From IMG/VR virus record IMGVR_UViG_3300032665_000045, positions 1 through 51,257 of that record: a DNA stretch of 51,257 bases. One strand, given 5' to 3'. The notes beneath the pieces were generated by a model. The model ran no database searches and was not told the origin of the DNA. It saw nothing but the letters and a program-made list of their open reading frames with translations. Origin of the DNA: a virus. Shown piece after piece: positions 46,278 to 51,257 of this stretch; the stretch's first letter is position 1; every line of letters begins with the position of its first letter. The translations under genes and the position numbers were made by a program.

Positions 46278-47225
46278 ATGGCACAAGAATTTGATGACTT
46301 ATTTAGCGGCAATTTGGACTCTAAAATGGACTTTTTAAATGACAAAAGTTCAAAAAACAATGATGGTATTTATCGTATTGACCTTACAAAGGCAAAAGAT
46401 AAGAAAAAAGGCTACAGATCTGTAGTAAGATTTTTACCTAACTTAACAAAAGAAGGTAAAGTAGGGCAATCAGCAATTGAGAAGATTACTCACTATGTTG
46501 ATATTAAAGCAGTAAGAGAATTAAGCGGATGGTTTGATTCAGGTAAAAACTTTAATGAACCATGTGAATTGACTACATTGTATTACACAATGCAAAATTC
46601 AAAGAATGCAATTTTGATGGAAAAAGCAAAATGCTTAAAGTATTCTAAAAAATATTACTCTTATGTATTAATTTTAGAAGATGAACAACAACCAGAATTA
46701 GTTGGTAAGATTATGATTTTCCAATATGGTAAAACTATTAGAGATAAAATCTTAGCTGAAAAGAATGGTGAAATTAGTGGTGAAAGCGTTAACGTATTCT
46801 CACTTGATTCAGGTAAAGACTTCGTTCTTTCTGTAAAGGAAATCGCAACAGGTGATGAAACTTATCCTGATTACAAAAACTCAGCATTCCGTGATGTTTC
46901 TTCAATCGGTATTTTTAACGAAAGTACACATACCTTTAAGAAAGTTCCTTTGGTTGATGGACGTATAGATCCTAAGTTTCAAGCAGCAGTTAAAGACTTC
47001 TTATTAAAGAGAGATTTTGAATTAGAAGATTTTTCTCCAAAGAGATTAAACGAAGAACAAAAGCAAAAAATTGATAATATCAAAGCTTATTTAACTGGTA
47101 AAGGTACAACAACTTTTACAACAGCTTCAAGTGATGATTTCGATTTTGAAGAAGGACCAGAAACAAAAGCAGCTCCAAAAGCAGCAGTAGTTGATGATGA
47201 AGATGATTTCTTCGCAGATATTTAA
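46278..47225 (+). CDS. gp32-like single-stranded DNA-binding protein
   Basis: 315 aa, close to T4 gp32 (301 aa). The N-terminus (MAQEFDDLFSGNLDSKMDFL) precedes the OB-fold core with YRSVVRFLPN, a segment like gp32's KFLP region. Further core motifs (KYSKKYYSYVLIL, GKIMIFQYGKTI, FRDVSSIGIF) are typical of T4-like phages. The C-terminus is the expected acidic tail (SSDDFDFEEGPE...VVDDEDDFFADI) that contacts replication proteins. A gp32 zinc site is not obvious. Stand-alone gene with its own terminator; codon use is less AT-biased, as in highly expressed genes. Confidence 0.88.
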   Translation: MAQEFDDLFSGNLDSKMDFLNDKSSKNNDGIYRIDLTKAKDKKKGYRSVVRFLPNLTKEGKVGQSAIEKITHYVDIKAVRELSGWFDSGKNFNEPCELTTLYYTMQNSKNAILMEKAKCLKYSKKYYSYVLILEDEQQPELVGKIMIFQYGKTIRDKILAEKNGEISGESVNVFSLDSGKDFVLSVKEIATGDETYPDYKNSAFRDVSSIGIFNESTHTFKKVPLVDGRIDPKFQAAVKDFLLKRDFELEDFSPKRLNEEQKQKIDNIKAYLTGKGTTTFTTASSDDFDFEEGPETKAAPKAAVVDDEDDFFADI

Positions 47226-47242
47226 TAGGTTAGTGGTAGGTT

Positions 47243-47280
47243 AAAAAGGCAATAAGTGTTAAAACTTATTGCCTTTTTTT
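47243..47280 (+). terminator. Terminator after the ssDNA-binding protein gene
   Basis: AAAAAGGCAATAAGT-GTTAAA-ACTTATTGCCTTTTT followed by T7; 15-bp perfect stem. Confidence 0.92.
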
Positions 47281-47310
47281 ATTTAAAAAATATTTGAATA
47301 GACAAGATAC

Positions 47311-47323
47311 TTTTTAATATATT
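47311..47323 (+). promoter_or_regulatory. TTTTTAATATATT box before the virion operon
   Basis: TTTTTAATATATTAGTATATA lies about 30 bp before the ATG at 47352 and is the only visible promoter for the plus-strand structural genes. Confidence 0.45.
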
Positions 47324-47351
47324 AGTATATAAAACAAAATAAAAGAATTTT

Positions 47352-48344
47352 ATGTTTAGAAATGTTAGAAATAAAAAATTTACAGATGTTGTATCAAATA
47401 AGATATTAACCGTAAATGAACAAATAGAAAATATTGCCGTATTAGATAATGGTCAAAGAATCGATGTTAATCGTTTGTTAAATCCAATGTATTTTGATGA
47501 ATACATTGATCCAAATGCTTTTTTTAATACAAATACGTTTAATATTTTTGCGGAAAAAATAAAATCAATACCTAATGAAGTATTAGAAAAATTACCAGAA
47601 AATGATTCTGCTATAATTGCTAATTATGATGTGGAAGAAGAAAAAAGAATGGTTGCTGAAAAATATAATCTTCAACAAAATAATCGTCAAGCGCAAATTA
47701 GTGCTCAAAGACAATTAGAATTATTAAAAAATATAGTTGGGGAAGAGGAATATTCTAATGATGAATTAACAAAAATGATCAATCCTAATACAATACCTCA
47801 ACAAAATATTACATATAATCCACCACCACAAGATGAAACTATTATTCGTATAAATGTAGAAGATTCTGAAGAAGTTAAACAAGAAATAGTTACTACTCCA
47901 CCTGAAAAAATTAGACGTGAAGTTAAACAAGAAGTAGTTCAAGAAGTTAAACAAATTCTTAAGGAAGAAGTTAAAGAAGATCCTATAACTACTATTTTTA
48001 AGAATGTAAAGAAAAATACTGATTTTTCTTTTTCATTGGATATTTCAGAAAAAATTCCAAGACTTGATTTCTTAGAAATGATGGAAGATTCTTATGAAGT
48101 ATCTATTATTGATTATTTAGCATCGGAGTTTACTAAAAAATTACTTACTGACCCTACTTTACTTAAAGATAAAATTGCTAATGAAATAAGGTCTTTAATT
48201 GAAAATAAGGATAAATTAAAAAAAAATCCTAAAGTAGAAGAAAAAGTAGAAGATATTTTACCTAAAACAGTTAAACAACCTGTTAAAAGAGCACCTGCAA
48301 AAAGAAAAATAACAAAAGTAGTAGAAGAAAAAAATAATATTTAA
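47352..48344 (+). CDS. Hypothetical virion-operon protein with KQE repeats, 330 aa
   Basis: Residues 1-110 look folded (KILTVNEQIENIAVLDNGQR). There is then a helix (NNRQAQISAQRQLELLKNIV) and a Pro-rich linker (YNPPPQDET). Heptad-like repeats EEVKQEIV, REVKQEVVQEVKQILKEEV follow, then a second small domain and a Lys/Pro-rich tail (KQPVKRAPAKRK). No family recognised. First gene of a co-directional run, 1 bp before the next. Confidence 0.65.
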   Translation: MFRNVRNKKFTDVVSNKILTVNEQIENIAVLDNGQRIDVNRLLNPMYFDEYIDPNAFFNTNTFNIFAEKIKSIPNEVLEKLPENDSAIIANYDVEEEKRMVAEKYNLQQNNRQAQISAQRQLELLKNIVGEEEYSNDELTKMINPNTIPQQNITYNPPPQDETIIRINVEDSEEVKQEIVTTPPEKIRREVKQEVVQEVKQILKEEVKEDPITTIFKNVKKNTDFSFSLDISEKIPRLDFLEMMEDSYEVSIIDYLASEFTKKLLTDPTLLKDKIANEIRSLIENKDKLKKNPKVEEKVEDILPKTVKQPVKRAPAKRKITKVVEEKNNI

Positions 48345-48345
48345 T

Positions 48346-48735
48346 ATGATTGATAAAAAATATAAAGAAGGAGCAAAAGTTTTAAGAAATGAGTATATTG
48401 GCTTAAATAAGAAGCTTCAATTTCATCAGAAAGAATTTAATGATATGCAACAAGTTTTGCAAAACTATATTAAAGAATTTATGGATTATGAAGAAAATTT
48501 AAAAACTAATCCATTAGATGCTAATGTAGATGATATTAAAAAAAATATAGAACTTAAATTATCTAACTTAGAAAAAGAATTAAATGCAATAACAAGTAAA
48601 ATTAATCCTATTTCTAGTAGAATTTCTAAAATGAAAAAAGAAGAAGAACAATTATTTAACCAAATAAAAGAAAAATATCCATCTATTTTAGATGAAGATA
48701 TTATTAGTGAAATTCAATCTTATTTAGATATGTGA
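48346..48735 (+). CDS. Coiled-coil protein, 129 aa
   Basis: Almost entirely helical with long coiled-coil stretches (NKKLQFHQKEFNDMQQVLQN; SNLEKELNAITSKINPISSR). It ends with TGA directly followed by TAA. Position between structural genes suggests a tail or head assembly role (chaperone or connector), but no homolog is recognised. Confidence 0.65.
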   Translation: MIDKKYKEGAKVLRNEYIGLNKKLQFHQKEFNDMQQVLQNYIKEFMDYEENLKTNPLDANVDDIKKNIELKLSNLEKELNAITSKINPISSRISKMKKEEEQLFNQIKEKYPSILDEDIISEIQSYLDM

Positions 48736-48772
48736 TAATGTTTTTTTTATATATAAATAAAACATTTTATCC

Positions 48773-50563
48773 ATGAAATTATCAAATTTTATTAATTTAG
48801 ATCCTAATGTTCTATTGGAGTATATATATAATGACCAAAATTTAATATCTGTACCATACGAAGTCCTAATTAATACTAAATTAGGAGAAAGATCTTTTAT
48901 GGAGAGTAATAATTCTCCAAATGCAAATACTCAAGCTAATCAGTTATTTGTTTTAGATCCAGTATCAAATACTAATGCTTTAATAGATACTAATACTTAT
49001 AAATTTTTACAAGTTAATAATTATCCATCTGGATTTCCTATTCAATTTGATACAATTCGTTTACACTTTCCTATAAATTACACTTTTGGTGAATATATAG
49101 GATTTAAAATAAACGCATACGTCTTTGATACTAATAATAAATATACTTATGATATAAGCAACTTTTATTATGATATTACTCAAGGTGATAATTTATATAA
49201 TTTATCTTACTCAAGTCCTCCTTTATTAATCAATGCTAAAATGTGGGGTAAATATATAGATGTATTGGTTCCATCTGCATATGCTATTTCTAACCAATTA
49301 ACTAATAATTCTCCAACTTCTAATACCATTAATTATAATTTAACTAATGGTATTGGTATAAGTACTACATCCCCTTTATTTATAAACTTTCAATTTATTG
49401 ATAGTAATCAAACTATTAATAACATAACTACCTATACACTTGAATCACCTTATTCAACAAGTGTTCCTATTGTTCCTAAATATGAAAGTTTAGGATTAAC
49501 TATACAAGAATCTTCTCAAGGAGATTATTTTGAAATTTTTGGAACATATAATGGAAATATATCAGAGTTTAATCTTTTTTTACAAAATGCACAGAATATA
49601 GGTAATAACTATTATGTAGAATATACAATTACTGTATTTGAACAAAATATTAGAGGTAATAGTATTACTGTAATATTAAATGATAATTTCGACCAACCTG
49701 TAGAATATAGACCTATTATTAAATACTCAACAACAACTGCTATAATAGATGTTCAAATGAGTGTTATTGATGCTGTTGATAATTCACAAATACTTAGAAC
49801 AGCTGATTATGGTATGTTGCCTGATCAAGTGACTAAATATAGTCTTCATATGTCTAAGATTAATATAGCAAATGCTTCAAAACCTGTTATATATAATCTA
49901 AAAACAACAATGTCTTTGGGTAATATGAATGGAAATGCAAACACAAATAATGTAAATTTACAATTACAACCTGTTAAAGTTCCTTTTCCTGTATTAATAG
50001 AAAAATATAATATAGTAGCTAAATCGGATAATGTGTTAGTTGGTAGTAGTCTTTTTTATGGAAATGGACAATTAGTTATTTCAATTTATCCTTTTGATAA
50101 TGTATTTAGTTTTGTTTTGGCAAATCAAATTAAAGATGGTACAATTAGTTATTTGGATATGAGTAATTTAGGTACTATTAATATGGTTATTAAAGATTCA
50201 ATAAATACTGTTAGTATAACACCTTATTATCAATCAGGAAGCATTGATTTATCAAAAGGTATGGTAGTATTTTTATTACCAAATGGTAGTGTTAATGATG
50301 TTAAGAAAATATATAATGGGGGTATAAATTTATTTTATATTACATCTTCAAGTAATGGTGTAAGTACTGTATTATACACTGGTTTATTCAATGTATATGA
50401 TTCCATAACTAATGTAACTACATTAAATAATAATTTACAAACAGCGCAACCTATTAATGTAACTCCTTATATAATAAGTAATACACAAACTCCTACAGGA
50501 GTAGCTGTTGTAACAAGACAAATTATATCTATAACTCAGAGTGGAACTCAGAGTGGAGGATAA
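48773..50563 (+). CDS. Large virion structural protein, 596 aa
   Basis: Asn/Thr/Ile/Tyr-rich, beta-strand-rich sequence throughout, without catalytic motifs: typical of baseplate, neck or fibre proteins. The N-terminal 60 residues contain DPNVLLEYIYNDQNLISVPY, and a jelly-roll-like segment (IRLHFPINYTFGEYIGFKIN) follows. It ends with the repeats ITQSGTQSGG. It is followed 21 bp later by a tail-tube-like gene, so tail/baseplate is the best guess. Confidence 0.65.
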   Translation: MKLSNFINLDPNVLLEYIYNDQNLISVPYEVLINTKLGERSFMESNNSPNANTQANQLFVLDPVSNTNALIDTNTYKFLQVNNYPSGFPIQFDTIRLHFPINYTFGEYIGFKINAYVFDTNNKYTYDISNFYYDITQGDNLYNLSYSSPPLLINAKMWGKYIDVLVPSAYAISNQLTNNSPTSNTINYNLTNGIGISTTSPLFINFQFIDSNQTINNITTYTLESPYSTSVPIVPKYESLGLTIQESSQGDYFEIFGTYNGNISEFNLFLQNAQNIGNNYYVEYTITVFEQNIRGNSITVILNDNFDQPVEYRPIIKYSTTTAIIDVQMSVIDAVDNSQILRTADYGMLPDQVTKYSLHMSKINIANASKPVIYNLKTTMSLGNMNGNANTNNVNLQLQPVKVPFPVLIEKYNIVAKSDNVLVGSSLFYGNGQLVISIYPFDNVFSFVLANQIKDGTISYLDMSNLGTINMVIKDSINTVSITPYYQSGSIDLSKGMVVFLLPNGSVNDVKKIYNGGINLFYITSSSNGVSTVLYTGLFNVYDSITNVTTLNNNLQTAQPINVTPYIISNTQTPTGVAVVTRQIISITQSGTQSGG

Positions 50564-50584
50564 AAAAAAATTATATGATATAAG

Positions 50585-51184
50585 ATGAGATTAAGTTCAA
50601 TGTCTAATGCGTTTATTTTTAATTTACCGCAAGACTTTTTAACAGAAGATGCTATATTAGAGTACAGAGTTTTATTGGAAAAAAATTATATCCAATATGA
50701 TAATGTATTAGATTACTTAAATTCTACAATAAAATCTGTTAATTATCCAGGATTAAGTTTTGAAATGCCTGAGCAGATGCAACCATTTGGTAAGAAAATA
50801 TCCTACAAACCTGCTAAAAATATTCAAGATTTATCAAGTAGAGAATTAACTTTAACTTTTAGGTCAGTTGATTCTGACTTAAATTATTGGATATTACAAA
50901 AAATATTTTATGACCAATACTTAGATTCAGAAAATTTGTTTATTAAACCATTTACAATTACAGCTTTAGATGTTAATAGAGATGCTATATATAATATAAT
51001 TTTTAAGCAAATTATAGCTTATACTTTAAGTGAAAATACTTTTGATTATTCTCAGCAAAAAATAATAAATAAAGAGTTTACATTAAATATAAAATATAAT
51101 TTTATAGAAATGGATTTTTTATTAAATCCAAGTAAAATACTTGACCTTAAAAGTGATATTCCAAATATTATTAATATAAGATAA
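50585..51184 (+). CDS. Tail-tube/baseplate-like protein, 199 aa
   Basis: VNYPGLSFEMPEQMQPFGKK, then SRELTLTFRSVDSDLNYWIL and FTLNIKYNF are consistent with the two-strand-plus-helix fold of T4 gp19/gp54-type tail-tube and baseplate proteins. The LTLTFR...D-x-NYW-x-L segment is the strongest hint. No enzyme motifs. It follows the large structural gene and precedes a gene with a capsid-targeting-like start. Confidence 0.45.
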   Translation: MRLSSMSNAFIFNLPQDFLTEDAILEYRVLLEKNYIQYDNVLDYLNSTIKSVNYPGLSFEMPEQMQPFGKKISYKPAKNIQDLSSRELTLTFRSVDSDLNYWILQKIFYDQYLDSENLFIKPFTITALDVNRDAIYNIIFKQIIAYTLSENTFDYSQQKIINKEFTLNIKYNFIEMDFLLNPSKILDLKSDIPNIINIR

Positions 51185-51198
51185 AAAATAATTATAAA

Positions 51199-51257
51199 AT
51201 GATAATAATATATTTTAAAGATTATATGGATCTGATAAACGAAGGATTGATAAAAAC
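51199..51257 (+). CDS. Start of a gene with capsid-targeting-like N-terminus (cut by window edge)
   Basis: ATG at 51199 opens MIIIYFKDYMDLINEGLIKN before the window ends. The hydrophobic/charged pattern FKDYMDLINEG closely resembles the T4 capsid-targeting peptide pattern. The rest of the protein is not visible. Confidence 0.55.
   Translation, partial: MIIIYFKDYMDLINEGLIK

Noticed and set aside
1-51257. Alternative genetic code with TGA read as an amino acid
   Set aside because: TGA serves as a normal stop for the RHH gene at 3255 and the coiled-coil gene at 48346; the only internal TGA seen is the one in the rhomboid gene.

Overview
The window is a gene-dense, strongly AT-rich stretch of what looks like a large T4-like tailed phage genome. 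The T4-type genes are a gp32-like single-strand DNA-binding protein, a gp61-type primase, a T4 RNase H-type 5'-3' nuclease, a probable gp62-type clamp-loader subunit, a T4 Rnl1-type RNA ligase and tail/virion proteins. The host is probably a member of Bacteroidota. The minus-strand genes at 16200, 30344 and 37040 are preceded by TTTG-N19-TATATTTG, and the one at 2341 by the same elements with N20; this is the known Bacteroidota housekeeping promoter. Many other genes instead carry a TTTTAATATATA box close to the start codon, which may be a phage-specific promoter class.

Layout. 1-6.6 kb: end of a homing endonuclease, small proteins, UV endonuclease UvsE, a GIY-YIG/AP2 endonuclease coupled to a ribbon-helix-helix protein, a HExxH protein, an ABC-ATPase/GNAT fusion and a zinc-less sirtuin. 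6.6-11.7 kb: NusG, clamp loader, RNase H with an unusual leader, and a tandem pair of small paralogues. 11.7-17.4 kb: TnpB copy 1, two RNA ligases, GNAT and an N6-adenine methyltransferase. 17.4-26 kb: four large homing-endonuclease-like genes built on NLEKYGV repeats, alternating with ClpP and two acidic scaffold-like genes. 26-35.6 kb: a HAD-like protein with a probable -1 frame extension, TnpB copy 2, a Zn-finger-less TnpB/Cas12-like RuvC nuclease overlapping primase, HNH, a holin-like protein and a YkuK-like protein. 35.6-46.1 kb: a MoxR-type AAA+ ATPase and its VWA/metallopeptidase partner, a run of tiny overlapping genes, a tail fibre, a second HEG/RHH pair and a rhomboid interrupted by TGA. 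46.2-51.3 kb: the ssDNA-binding protein and a plus-strand virion operon.

Two patterns cut across the gene list. First, about 18 small, otherwise dissimilar proteins end in the same short peptide, roughly R-[DEN]-x-x-[ILV]-[NED]-x-[IL]-L-x-[ND]-stop. This looks like a shared C-terminal docking or sorting tag and is the best candidate here for an undescribed system. Second, several proteins begin with (and the two acidic proteins end in) a K-F-x-E-F-I-like peptide resembling the T4 capsid-targeting sequence, which suggests they are packaged in the head.

I see no tRNA, rRNA, CRISPR array or complete insertion sequence; the TnpB genes have no TnpA partner. All assignments come from reading motifs by eye; no database search was possible.
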